64,000 nt of DNA from positions 5,150-69,149 of the forward strand of contig SMOI01000022.1 of NCBI GenBank assembly GCA_008000375.1, read 5' to 3'. The notes below the pieces were generated by a model. The model did not search any database. It was given only the letters and a program-made list of their open reading frames with translations, and was not told the origin of the DNA. The first letter of the stretch is position 1, and every line of letters starts with the position of its first letter. This document shows positions 33,131-44,099 of this stretch, one piece after another. The DNA is from Poteriospumella lacustris. Taxonomy: Eukaryota; Sar; Chrysophyceae; Chromulinales; Dinobryaceae. The position numbers and the translations under genes are program-made.

Positions 33131-34735
33131 TTAGACACAAGGTGTTGAAGGTTTTAGCAGCACCAAAGTCGTTATAAAAGAATTGGCTTGCTGTAAAAAT
33201 CCGCGAAGAAGTTTCTCTCGAATACGCACACTGCTCATTTCTGCAACTTGTTTGGCAATTCCGCTGGATGCAGATACTGTCTCAGGAAAAGCAGATTGAG
33301 TGAATCCACGAGTTGGCGATGGAGCCTGGGACGCATCGTTGATCAACTCAAAGTTCAAGGCAGGATCATTCATGTCACTACCATAGTAGAAAAGAACTGA
33401 TGAGCACTGCTCTTCTAAAGCTACTTTCAACAGCTTCTCGTAGAGCGCCTTTTGTCCGTAGAAATCAGTACCTTCGCCTTCGCCAGTGTTGGACAGCTCG
33501 TCCGCCAAACTTTGGTTGGCATACGGCGAATCGATTCGCTCAATACGAACGAAACCAGATATACCCGCAGATTTCTGCAACATCTCTTCCACCTTCTGTT
33601 GGAACTGTTCCACTAATGCATCGTTCCACCCAACGCGGTCAGAGTCGGGATCTGTCTCGCGTGCCTTCACCTCATCTTCAGAATGCCAAGCATGTCTTGA
33701 ACCAAAATCAAATCTCGTTTCTCGATTCTCACCAGCTGGTCGCCGGCTTGGGAAAACAGAAACAACGCATAAGGCGTCACCTGGTCGACAAAATCTCAGT
33801 GCGCGGAGAAAGATCGGGGTGGGAGAGACATTGAATGGAATGTACACAAGATGAGTTCGTTGAATGTTCACCTCTGTGAATGGTCTGCGATAACTGTTAC
33901 CGTGCACAAGAGCTACATCACCACCGAAACTGGAGGATAGTGCCCATTCCAGAGTTAGATCCTTCTTAGCGATATTGGCATCAAATTCTTGAGGCCGTAC
34001 CAGCGGCAGAGAGAGAATCGATATTCTTTCTGATTGAACTAGATTTTGAATCGCTGGAAGAATACTTCCGGGAACGGCCCCAACTGAGGTTGTATTGTTG
34101 TTCATTTGAAGGTCGTTTTGAGTGGCAAGTCCGTCCACTGATGTGATCTCCAAATCGTGAAGTGTGCAACAGTGATCGGGAAGTTTGTATTGATCGACAC
34201 ATCGTCGACGTAAATCCACACCCAGATAATGAGATTGTTGAGGATCAGCCAAGCGTCTATCGATACCGATGTGCAACGATCCGTGGCGACGAACATGCGT
34301 GGCAAAGTCCATTGCGCAATATGATGATCGACTACCATCCATCACAAGCAGAATATTGTCCACATCGACAGGTACACGGTCACCGTCCGATTGCAGCTTC
34401 AATAGGACAAGAAGGGCTGCATTATATAATTCGCGAATAATCAAACCTCCGTTATTGACAGCATCTTCGTAGTCAAAACCGGGTTCGAGCATCTTGTTGT
34501 AAAAGTTGGTGGCAATGTCATGTTCAATCACACCACTTCGAAGTTCCGAAAGCTTATTCAAGCATCCATAAAAATCTTTATCGAGGACAGTGAGAGTCTC
34601 ATCATAATTCGAGGGTAAAGGCGCTTTGTATGGCGACTTCTTCTTTGATAAAGGCACCCCCAACAAGATTCCGACGGACTCAATGAGTTTTATAAGAGAC
34701 GCCGAGGGTCTTCGCTGTTTGATGAGTTGATCCAT
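33131..34735 (-). CDS. Dynein-stalk-like domain fused to UspA-like domains
   Basis: 534 aa from ATG at 34735. The frame is open upstream to an ATG at 34936, which would add a hydrophobic segment and may include an unseen intron. Residues 1-125 resemble the microtubule-binding stalk region of dynein heavy chain: SLIKLIESVGILLGVPL matches the 'P-x-x-V-K-L-x-x-E-x-I-x-x-L-L-G' entry, and FYNKMLEPGFDYEDAVNNGG followed by an aromatic/Leu helix matches the exit. There is no AAA+ ATPase. At about 127 VDNILLVMDGSRSSYCAMDF begins a UspA (universal stress protein) fold, and a second divergent one seems to start near 285 (THLVYIPFNVSPTPI). Family resemblance is by eye; the fusion is unusual. It could be a cytoskeleton- or axoneme-associated ligand-binding protein. 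Confidence 0.6.
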   Translation of the reverse strand: MDQLIKQRRPSASLIKLIESVGILLGVPLSKKKSPYKAPLPSNYDETLTVLDKDFYGCLNKLSELRSGVIEHDIATNFYNKMLEPGFDYEDAVNNGGLIIRELYNAALLVLLKLQSDGDRVPVDVDNILLVMDGSRSSYCAMDFATHVRRHGSLHIGIDRRLADPQQSHYLGVDLRRRCVDQYKLPDHCCTLHDLEITSVDGLATQNDLQMNNNTTSVGAVPGSILPAIQNLVQSERISILSLPLVRPQEFDANIAKKDLTLEWALSSSFGGDVALVHGNSYRRPFTEVNIQRTHLVYIPFNVSPTPIFLRALRFCRPGDALCVVSVFPSRRPAGENRETRFDFGSRHAWHSEDEVKARETDPDSDRVGWNDALVEQFQQKVEEMLQKSAGISGFVRIERIDSPYANQSLADELSNTGEGEGTDFYGQKALYEKLLKVALEEQCSSVLFYYGSDMNDPALNFELINDASQAPSPTRGFTQSAFPETVSASSGIAKQVAEMSSVRIREKLLRGFLQQANSFITTLVLLKPSTPCV

Positions 34736-35075
34736 GTTCAACGCAGAAGGAAATGCTAAAACGTTGATGCACGGCAATAGCAGCACAAAACAAAATCCAA
34801 AGTGAATCACTCGATGGTAACACTCGATGGCGTAGAATAAACCATGAAGACTGAAAACGGTCTCACTGACTGAAACGGTCAGCAGCAGCTGTTGATCCCA
34901 AGTGTCCCAGACTCGCAAAGTCGCCCAAAACTTCATTGCCACAACCGACTTGCTCTTGGCTCTTGGCAACGAATGAATCGAAATATTTCAGTAAACCAGA
35001 TCTGACTTCCAGCCATAAACAACGTCACCTCTTTGATTTTATACGCTTTTCTTCGCAACAGTATTGTGCTCCAAA
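34736..35075. promoter_or_regulatory. Divergent promoter region (inferred)
   Basis: 340 bp between the minus-strand start at 34735 and the plus-strand start at 35076. If the longer start at 34936 is used the gap falls to ~140 bp. Head-to-head placement implies a shared promoter region; no element was identified. Confidence 0.35.
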
Positions 35076-35888
35076 ATGCCGGGAAAGGAGAAGAAGCCAA
35101 TCGCAAAAACAGAAAAGCTTCTGAGTGGATTCAATGAATCTTTTTATCAGATGACCTCTGAGCAATCTGAGAATGAAGAAGAGTATCAACGGGGAGCAGG
35201 AGCAACTCAAGGGAACCCAATCAATAGTGCGTATGATCGGGCTCCATCTCCCAGCCATGTTGATCACTCGACGACGCCACATTCTTACGTATACTGCGAT
35301 GTTTGCGTTATTTGCTAGTTTTATCACTCCTTGTAGGACTTGATGTGTGACTTATTCACATTGTTTTTATTCGGTGACATTGTGCACCGTCGGTGATAGA
35401 TGGTGGTGTGTGGATCATACTCTCTGGTTCTTTAAACTACTTTTTCTTTCCGAATTTTGCTCTCCCTGTCGATTTTTTGCTCCGAACTTTAATTGTTTTA
35501 TCGGGCCCAAAATTGTTCTTGTATCTCCGTTCATTTTCTATGTTTGCCAATGATCGATATCTTGCGATCACAAGGTATCTTGTTTGCATCATCATATCTT
35601 TGCTATCACAACCTGGTACCTAGCGCTATAGCTGAAATCTCCCTGCACACTTGCAAAAGTAATTCATTAGATCGATTGCAATTGTTTTCGGTGTTGTCTT
35701 TCGAGCTTTTCACGGAAGACGGCAAGTAAGTATATAAGGGCCCAATGACAATGATATGTAGGAGAAGCGAGGGCGAGAAGTGTCGCACAAATCCCAGGTT
35801 TCCAGACCTTCGCAAAACCTTCCTAGAATCTTTGCCTCACAAGGACATCGCCACCGGAACGGACGCTCCGTTGAACAATCCGTCTTAG
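35076..35888 (+). CDS. Four-exon orphan protein, 163 aa
   Basis: Proposed exons: 35076-35288, 35337-35373, 35575-35725 and 35798-35888, with introns of 48, 201 and 72 nt. Phases agree and give 163 codons plus stop. The first ~70 residues are hydrophilic and acidic (EQSENEEEYQRGAG). Exon 2 plus the start of exon 3 form a hydrophobic helix (DLFTLFLFGILFASSYL). The remainder reads as an ordinary globular or helical segment (LDRLQLFSVLSFELFTEDGK, then FPDLRKTFLESLPHKD). No family was recognised. Its third and fourth exons are supported by good GTAAGT and CCCAG signals; exon 1-2 joins are less secure. The BRO1-like gene starts ~110 bp downstream on the same strand. Confidence 0.45.
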
Positions 35889-36001
35889 GAACATCAATTA
35901 CAATCTATTTCATATTTATTCAAGAGCCAAGTGTTGGTAACGTTCCAAATAACATCTTCATAGTAACGAGAACATCGATTGTGTGTTCCTTTTCTCAAAA
36001 G

Positions 36002-39000
36002 ATGTTGTCGATTCCCCACATGCGCCCTGATGGCGCTGCTGATACAACTCACTTGGCCATCTATTTGCGAAGCCAAAACTGTTACAATGAAAATGATATA
36101 TTGAATGACGTGACAAAGTTTTCTCAGATTCGTCGTGAGGCAGTTTTGGTTCAAGAAGCCTCCGATATGGGACAACAAACCATTCTTCGCTACGTCGCAC
36201 ATTTGCGGACGCTGATTCCACGCCTCGCCATCTCGGACTCGGATCTGAAGACCAGTTTTGGTTGGCACGACGGATTTGCTACCGTGAAGAAGGAAAGTCG
36301 AACAAGCTTGCACTTCGATTTAGCTGCATGCTTGTGGAATCTCGGTGCATTCGAGACCGTGAAAGGTTCCAGAGTCGACCGCTCCACCGATGAAGGCATC
36401 CGTGCTGCAAGTCGACATTTCCAACAAGCTGCAGGCTACTTCGACTATTTGGCGGATCATGTGACTTCACACTTTTCTACGCCCAGCCAGCTGCCCTGCT
36501 TGAGCACCGATTGTTTGCACATGGTCAAGCAACTGCTTCTCGCGCAAGCACAGCTATGCTTCTATGAGAAGGCCGTTCGTGACAAGAAGAAAGACAGTAT
36601 GAAGTCGAGTATTATTGCTAAACTTGCCCTGCAAACGTCGCTGTTTTATGGTGCGGCCAGTGTCGCTTCTCGTGGCGGCAACTTACCCACCATTTTGGAC
36701 TTGTCGTGGTTCGCGATCTGTGACTTTCAGGCCAAATGCTTCATCGGTGCCGCTGAATACTGGCAAGCTTTGGCAGCAAAGGAGTTAGCTCTTCAGAAAG
36801 GAAATGGCTATGGTGAAGAAGTTGCCCGCTACAACCGTGCAGAGCAGCATATTCGATCGGCGATTGAGTTCGGACGCAAGTGCAGCGTCGCGACGTCATT
36901 GACGGCGGTGGCAGACAGTCTCTTGTCGGTGATTATCTCCACCCGAACGACTGCGATGCATGACTTGTCCACGGTGTATATGGAAGGCATTCCATCCGAC
37001 TCGTCTTTGGTGGAGATCGCCCCTGTGGCCATGGTGAAGCCATCGTCGCTGCCTGACATGTCCGTGCTAGTGACGGAACAGGAGGCACTCTTCCGATATG
37101 TGTTACCTCGTCCTATCATCGATGCTAATCGTCATTTCTATGAAGAAGTGAACGCATTGTACTCGCAGGCTCACACTTCTTCGTCAAATGCGACAAATTT
37201 GGGTAAATCGACGTTGAGTTCGGTTGGATTGCCCAGTAGTTTGGTCGTCGTCAAGCCCGAAAGTCCTATGCCAGAGATCTTATGGTCGAATATCGCCAAG
37301 ACGCAAGCGATGGGTGGATTAGACCGTTTGCGAATGCTGCTGGATGACGTGAAAGCCGTCGCCAAACGAGCGTTGAATTCCATGACCACCATCGACGAAA
37401 CCTTGGACCGCGAAGTGCGTCAAGATGATGCCTTCCACGCACGTTATCCTCCTTACCAAGGCGCCTTGTCGTCGACCTTGAATCAAGATATTCGTCAAAA
37501 CTTGCAAAAACTACGCGAAGCCTTTGCCAATGCTCAGAAGAATGACGAAACGCTCACGGCTACGTTGTTTGCACCCACGACGATCAACCAGTTGGCGAAA
37601 CTGTCATCCACTCGAGAGCAATTGCATGCCATGTTCCCCACATCTACTGCTGCCGTGCTAGGATCTGTGGACCTGTTAGATCTCGGGGAAGATCACGGTC
37701 AAATGAAAATGTCTCCCATCGCCAAGCAGCTGGAGGATGCCTTGCATCTCCTCGCCGGCGTCTTCGAGACGCGTGATAAGCACGTCGCAGCGATCCAAGC
37801 GCTGACACAGGTGGATCTATTACCTGCGATTCAACAGGCCTTGACCATCAACGGTCAAAACACCTCGATCGCATCGATTCATTCCAATTATTTAACCCAA
37901 GCGCGTCAAGCGATGACCCAAGTGGAAGCGTCGGTCACCCAACAGGACACGATGTTGCAACAAATTCTGCAGCTCAACGATCAGTTTGTCCAGTCGAAAA
38001 TCAATGACCCCGTTGCCAAGGCTCGCAATGCTGTCATTCAGTCCTTGGAAGAATCCGTGAACTTGTTCTTCCAGGTGCACAGTCAGATCTCGTCGGGACA
38101 AACGTTCTATTCGAACTTGCAGGTACGTTCCATGTCTGTCTCTCGTATGTATATGGTGGCCAACAACGCATGCTGACGAGCGTGCTTCTTTCTGACAGTC
38201 GAAGATCACGACGCTACAACAAAGTGCAGATGATTTGGCGTATACGCAACAATGGCAACGACAAGAATACGAACAAACCTTGATGGACATCGCGGCCAAG
38301 CAATCACAGGTATGGAAGGGTTTGTTCGGTTGAGTGTCATTCGTTTTGATTTCGAAATGTGACGATGACGATGCATGCATGCACACAATGTACAGGACCA
38401 ATTGGATCGAGAGTTGGCCTTGAAGATGTCTCAGCAAGCATCGTTTCATGGGGCTCCCGCGATGACGGCGGCGGCCGTCGCCTCACCTACCCCTGCCGTC
38501 GTCGATATCTACGGGAATGTGCCGGCTATCACCACCTCTGCCCCTGCGCCCATCACAGCTGCTCCTGCGCCTACTCCAGCCCCTGCACCAGCGCCAGTCA
38601 TGCCAATGAATTCGCACGGTATCGTCTTAGGAACGCCTGTGGCGTATCCGCCCGCGGCTGCGACTCCCGCTGTCCCTTCGTACTACGGTGGCCTCTCGGC
38701 GGTGCCTCACCCACCCAGCGCATCAGCCACCTCCACCCCCACCGTCACTTCGCCTTATACGGGTTACAATGCCAACGCATATTTGGTCCCGTCGCCGACG
38801 CCCGCGGCTGCTGCTGCTCCAGCACCGGCGCCTGCTCCCGCTTACGCTCCAATGGCTGCTCCCGCTTATGCGCCAATGGCTGCGCCAGCTCCTGCTCCTG
38901 CCCCTGTTGCTGCGGTCCACAACCACGGTGCTGCTGTTGTTACCCCAGACTTGCAGCTCAAGGTCGATCGTTTGTGCGAGATGGGCTTTGCCCGCGACGC

Positions 39001-39184
39001 TGTCATCAACGCCCTCAAGTCCAGCAACGGCGACGAAGAGCTCGCCTTGACGATGTTGCTGTCCGCTGCCGCGGGAGGTGATGCCCCACCGGCCGCCGCT
39101 GGTGCACCTGCTCCTGCTGCCACCTCAGCTCCTCCTCCAAAGCCCCCAAAGTCTGGAGGCTTCTTCACGTGGGGTAAAAAGTAG
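36002..39184 (+). CDS. ALIX/BRO1-type ESCRT-associated protein with C-terminal UBA domain
   Basis: Three exons: 36002-38122, 38199-38309 and 38396-39184, introns 76 and 86 nt, all phase 0; 1,006 aa. Residues 1-380 form a BRO1 domain (the ESCRT-III/CHMP4-binding boomerang): NDVTKFSQIRREAV, SFGWHDGFATVKKESRTSLH, then LDLSWFAICDFQAKCFIGAA and the helical repeat region. Residues ~390-750 are helical and fit the ALIX V domain. A Pro/Ala-rich linker follows (about 755-925), and then DLQLKVDRLCEMGFARDAVI...ELALTMLLS (about 928-967), a UBA domain with the MGF loop and a Leu-rich helix 3. BRO1 proteins act in endosomal sorting and cytokinesis; in animals and yeast they do not usually carry a UBA. An ATG upstream at an alternative exon cannot be excluded. 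Confidence 0.87.
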
Positions 39185-39622
39185 GACTGCGTCTGGCCCA
39201 CGGGTTTTGTCAGCGCTGTCCTGTTGAGGCACTCGCACACAAACACACACACTGTTCTCTTTATGTAGATCGATCTTCTTATGTTGTTGTGTATGGGACC
39301 TATACACGCCCCAATACCTACTTAAGTGCATTTCCACCGTTCTATTGCATTGATCCACCCATACGACTACCTTGTACCTTGTGGTGCACGCACTATGGAC
39401 TACTATCAGGCGTCAAAATGAAACGGCTTTGGTTGGCAGTGGCAAAGTGAAGTGCGTGCCGACCGCCGCCGCGTGCGCACGCACGTCCCAGGTGGACAGG
39501 TGGGTCGGCGGCGGTGGACGAAATATGGAATAGCCAGCCTCCGGTGATGTCTTTGCCCTGTTGCCAGTACAAGCAATTGCTGCTAGAGGGGGGTTGTTGC
39601 TGCTGGTAGTAGTAGGCAAGGA
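39185..39622. other. Intergenic region
   Basis: 438 bp between the BRO1-like stop and the JmjC start, same strand. A (CA)n-like stretch lies at about 39236-39253. No gene is supported. Confidence 0.5.
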
Positions 39623-41387
39623 ATGGCGGAATCGGATAGCGATGATTCGGTAGGCACAGGTCCTCAACTGGAGGTGACAGAGTACCCCGGTAACGGATGG
39701 TGTTCGGATGACGATTTTCAACAGCATTGTCATTCATTCACCCCATGTGTCTTTCGGAACACGCAATCCTTTCGTTTGAAAAATTTGAATCCTTTCCATT
39801 CGAATCAAATCACCAGTTCGATATCCCAGAAGCTGGTGGAGGTGTCGTGTTCACCAACCGCCGATTTCCATGGCCATCCCTTGTCGCGAACATCCGCCAA
39901 GCTTTCATTCGCCCAATTTTTAACCGCCTTTCAAGCCAGAAGTGGTGAAGAGATCGCCTTGGTGACAGGGTGTGATGCGCATGTCTATTTGAGTCAGTGT
40001 TGTGTGTACTCGGTCAATCGCCACGAAGTCGATGTGCCCGAAATGGAACATTTCGCACTAAACGTGCTGCCACCCATTATTCATCGAACAGATCTACAAT
40101 CCATCAACTTATGGGCAAACGTCCATGCATCCTTCTCTGGGTTGCATTACGATGCCAATCACAACGTGTTGTTCGTCATCCAGGGGCGCAAAACGGTCTG
40201 GCTCTTCCCTCCATCAGCAACTGACATGTTACAACCGTATTCGGCGTACGTGGAGTCTCCCAATCATTCTCATCGTTCCTCACAGGAACTGTTGGCCGCA
40301 CTGGGTTCCTCGACACGGCTACAGGGAATGTCCGTCGAACTGTCGGCGGGCCATGCGCTGTTCATTCCCGAAGGATGGTGGCACATGGTCGACTCTGTCG
40401 AACGTACCGTTGCCTTGAACTACTGGTTCCTCAGTCCTCTGCAAAAGCTGTTGCAGCAAGCCCGTCACATGTCACCGTATGTACTCCGAGCTAGCGCCCA
40501 TGCGTTAACGGAGCAACGGGTGGCGTCATCGCTGAAGGCCTTTCGCCCACCTCGCTCCTCCCTCAACAAACGCCCATTTAATCCATGCAGCTCTAGTGGA
40601 GATCTGCACCTCACATTGGAGCAGGAGGAAGAATTCGCCGCGATTCCTTCAGCACCGTCTCCCGCTTCGGCGTCGGCGTCGGTCGCGTCACTCGCAACGA
40701 ATGTGCGGCCGATGGCCTCGGCGAGTGTGAGTGAGTCGGACTGCGACAGTTTTCAGTCCACCAAACGTCGAAGATGTTGTTCCGATGACGACGCGATAAC
40801 CAGCGATGTGGATAGCGATGGTACCGTGCTCATGTGGCAGCAACGTCTCTTGCCTGCATGCCGCGGTGCGGAACAGTTCGAGCACCAGTGGCTGAGCGCC
40901 GCTCGCGAGGTTGGTGTGGGCGATGCGATGCTGTCTCCCTGTTTCTGTTCTGTCGCTTAACTCTTTCTTGTTGTGCTGCGTGTACAGAACCCTGCGTTGG
41001 TGGTCCAAGCGATCGCGCAGCACTGCACACCGCTCGAGGCGGCGTGGGTCTTGTCTCGTTGGGATCGTTTCTCCGACGACAACGGTAAGCGACGCAGCTG
41101 TATGCGAGTGTTTCACACGGGGGCTCTCACCTGGACAAGTTGTCCTTGCTGTGGTTGTCGATGGTGTGAACAGAACAAATGGGCGAAGTCTTCGACGCGT
41201 TCTTCGCATTGCTTGGGACGCAGCGCGCCACCGAGGTGAGTATCCCCTGTCGCATGTGCAGCTGGAGGAATGGCTCGTAACGGAGCACACGTCTGTGATA
41301 CAGGTGCACAACACGTTGATGCAAAGACAAGCGGCATGGCGCGAGAACGAAGGTGCGCAAGCGGTGTCGTTGACCATCGGCAAATGA
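39623..41387 (+). CDS. JmjC-domain (cupin-8) Fe(II)/2-oxoglutarate oxygenase
   Basis: Four exons: 39623-40909, 40988-41084, 41174-41235 and 41304-41387, introns 78, 89 and 68 nt; 509 aa. The JmjC core has H175-x-D177 in GLHYDANHNVLFVIQGRKTV and the distal iron ligand H254 in GHALFIPEGWWHMVDS. The basic residue in QGRKTVWLFPPS is in the place of the 2-oxoglutarate contact. This pattern is that of the small JmjC oxygenases (HSPBAP1/JMJD5-like), many of which hydroxylate proteins rather than demethylate histones. The tail after residue ~310 is Ser/Ala/Asp-rich with a basic KRRRCCSDDD stretch that could serve nuclear entry, and the last exons are helical. The substrate cannot be read from sequence. 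Confidence 0.85.
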
Positions 41388-42281
41388 TCAATCACCCAAC
41401 TGCCCCATCAATCACGCATCTCCCCAGCGCATGGTCACGACCGCTGTCGCGATGTCCACCCCATTTCCATTTTTATTTCACAGTTTCTGTCGTTACGATT
41501 CCCCAGTTATCGCGTGAGGCATCACTTACTTATCATTGGCACAACAATAACGGCACTCATGGCCATCGGTGAAAGCTGTGGATGCGTTCAAGTCTGGTTG
41601 GCTGCGTCATGGCAGCCCCGCGTATTGTTTGTGCGTTTCATTCAGGGTCCTCCTCCACAAATCATTTATCACGCCACTTTCGATCTCTCCGCGATCAGTG
41701 TTGCTTTGTGAACCGTTATTCTTTCCATTTGTATCTCTTGTCGGAGGTGTGTGGCACTCTTTCTCCTCGCACAGCAAACGACAGCGTCGAGGTCGAGTGC
41801 CAGCCCTGTTTCAGTCACCCCATTAAGGTTGTCGTCCTTCCTCCTCTGTTCCATGGGGGCGGGAATGGATTGGCGCTATTAGTCTTTGTTTATTTATGGT
41901 TGTTGTTGTAGTTCTGGCTGTGGTGTACTCTGCGGGCCTCGGGTCCGTTTTCTCTCTCGGCGTCAACGACACCTGCTGCGGTGTATCATTTCTCGATGAT
42001 GATCGCAACGAGTTGATGACGTATTCTTTGCGTCTTATCTGTGTGTTTGTATCTGTGTTTGTATCTGTGTTGTATCTGTGTGTTCGCTTCCATGTGCTGG
42101 CTGTCGACAAGAATCCCCCCACCCCCCCCCCTACTTCACTGTTGTTCTTCACTTAAACTGTTGGTTGTCCCCTGTCCACGTTGCGGTCCGTGTCTGTCTG
42201 TCTGTATAGCCTGTCTATGGATTTTGTTTACTCATTTGTTGCCTGCCACACACACCCCACCAATCCCCATCATCGACGGAA
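41388..42281. other. Intergenic low-complexity region
   Basis: 894 bp of pyrimidine-rich, TG-repeat-like sequence (TCTGTGTTTGTATCTGTGTT repeats near 42038-42082; two C runs at about 42114-42131). Many Val/Leu/Ser-rich frames exist but none looks like a gene. It could be the 3' UTR of the JmjC gene. Confidence 0.5.
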
Positions 42282-42506
42282 GATGAAGCATCCCCGATGT
42301 CTCTTGATAATCTCTTTACACAATAAAAGCAGATACGTTGGCCTCTTCTCCTCATTCAACGCGTGTGAGCGTTGTGATGGGGAACAGGACCGCTGCTCTT
42401 TTTTAATTAACGGACACGTCGTCTCCCCTTACGAATACGATGATACTCTCTCATAGGACCCATTCATGCTGCTTGGCCGCGGAGATGAGCAAAGATCTTG
42501 TTCTTC
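42282..42506 (-). pseudogene. Detached copy of the ERH 3' end (direct repeat A)
   Basis: 225 bp nearly identical to 45707-45931. On the minus strand it still encodes the last ~14 codons of ERH (NKIFAHLRGQAA, stop) with only synonymous changes and TGA in place of TAA, followed by the same 3' flank. Upstream ERH exons are absent, so it is a fragment. Confidence 0.9.
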
Positions 42507-43176
42507 GATCCACGGGCGACACCTCGATCCAGCCTCGCAGCCCGGCCAGCTTCTGGTGTCCGCACGTCGTTTTCGTCGGACGAGCTGGGTGACGGAACGC
42601 GGTGCTTGGAGTGACGATTGCACGATAGATCGGCGTTGAGTGGAGATACAGTGCGGTCCTCATCCCGCTGATCAAGGTGTTGGCAGCCGTAGGGACGTGG
42701 TCGGAGGCGGCGGCGATGCAGTGCATGTCGGCCGCGGCGCTGGTGGCGAGATCTCTCGTCTCAGATCGGAGGAGGGCCCCGGTGCGGGGCTGCCGCCGAC
42801 GCCCTCGGCCCCTCCGCGAGAGGCGACTCCCTCGAAGCGCGTCCCACAGAGCGACGCACAGTCGCTGCCCCCCGCGGCCACTGAGGACGCGATGACCGCG
42901 TCGCAGTCGTCTTTCTCGGGCAGTGCGCGACACAATTCGCTGGCGCTCGACGTGGAGCGGAAGGAGGTGGAGTTGGCCCTGCTGAAGCTGTTCAACCTGC
43001 TGAAGGACAAGTGCTCGTTCTGTAACTTGCTCTTGCTGTCGAAGCCGACGCTGGCGGCGATCACCAGCATGCACGACGTGGACGCCGCCCTCATCGCCAA
43101 CCTGCTCGACTGGAGCAGCGGCAAGCACGCCCGGCATTACCTGGTAGAGTGCTTGCAGAAGTCCCACCTATGATTG
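42507..43176 (+). pseudogene. GC-rich gene fragment(s) in duplicated island
   Basis: The plus strand contains protein-like segments in more than one frame, for example VLIPLIKVLAAVGTWSEAAA near 42660-42720 and a longer frame ending at 43173 with ALLKLFNLLKDKCSFCNLLL and LIANLLDWSSGKHARHYLVE. Their composition (Leu/Ala helical, GC-rich codons) differs from the neighbours. Frame changes and stops separate them, so they look like captured exons of some other gene rather than a working one. The source gene was not recognised. Confidence 0.5.
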
Positions 43177-43320
43177 GCAACAATTCAATTTCATAGGAAA
43201 GGGTAGAAAATTTGATTGGAATCGATAAAGAAGCCAATCGATTGTTGGTGAAACAGCATGTGCAGAGGCGGATGGGATTATTTAAATTACGTGGCACCCT
43301 TACCTTCACGAGGATGTTCT

Positions 43321-43594
43321 GACCATCGTCTGATACAAGGCTGGTTATCCCTCCCCAATGCCGTACATATCGCTCCTTTTCCCAAGATGTCTATCCAATG
43401 CTTCATAAGTCAATCCACATGGACAAGTTTCAGGTGAACCAGAAGCGGCAGAAGTAGACATCATAACGTTAGTCATGCAAGGTGGTTCAGGCGTGTGGAT
43501 TGACATATGAAGCATTGGATAGACATGTTGGGAAAAGGAGCGCGATATGTACGGCATTGGGGAGGGATAACCAGCCTTGTAACAGACGATGGTC
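43321..43594. repeat. Inverted repeat 1 (~100-bp arms)
   Basis: Left arm 43321-43419 and right arm 43494-43594 are reverse complements with few mismatches, for example CTGGTTATCCCTCCCCAATG versus its complement. The spacer is ~74 bp. It could fold into a long hairpin; it resembles a foldback element, though no target-site duplication or transposase was found. Confidence 0.9.
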
Positions 43595-43842
43595 ACCTTG
43601 TAGGTAATTCTCTGACAGCGACCCAACGATTCCCGAATGAGTGAAGGAGCAGCAGTTGACACTTTAAGCTTGCGTTTCGCTACTCGCGACCAGATGAGAC
43701 ATCAAAATTGGACAGTGCTTTGTGTAGTCAACAATGAGTGCAACTCTGGCACAAGAAAGGAATGGCAGAGTCTTCGATATTATACATAAACGTGTATGCC
43801 GGATCGAACTTGGTTATTTCTAGGCTACTGTCTGTACTGTTA

Positions 43843-44099
43843 GCATGTCAGCAGCAAGTTCGTTCATCAACGAAGACAAAAGTAATAACTTACCGGCTGG
43901 TAAAGCCAAAGACGCGGCCCTTTCACTGACTTCCTTGAACCTTTCAGCGACATCCTTAAACTTTGAGAAGACAGACGAGAGATTCAAGGACATCGCTGAA
44001 AGGTTCAAGGAAGTTAGTGAAATGGTTGCGTCTGTGGCTTTACCAGCCAATAAGTTATTACTTCAGTCTTCGTTGATGAAGGAACTTGCTGCTGACCTG
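43843..44099. repeat. Inverted repeat 2: palindrome with coding-like arms
   Basis: Left arm 43843-43960 and right arm 43983-44099 are imperfect reverse complements around a ~22-bp loop. Because of this, both strands are open through the palindrome and encode nearly the same peptide (shared runs such as LTSLNLSA and ERFKEVSE). Base changes between the arms are often at silent sites in this frame. Confidence 0.9.

Noticed and set aside
42451-43167. 238-codon minus-strand frame in the island
   Set aside because: Gln/Arg-rich antisense of the plus-strand fragments; the plus frame has better protein sense.
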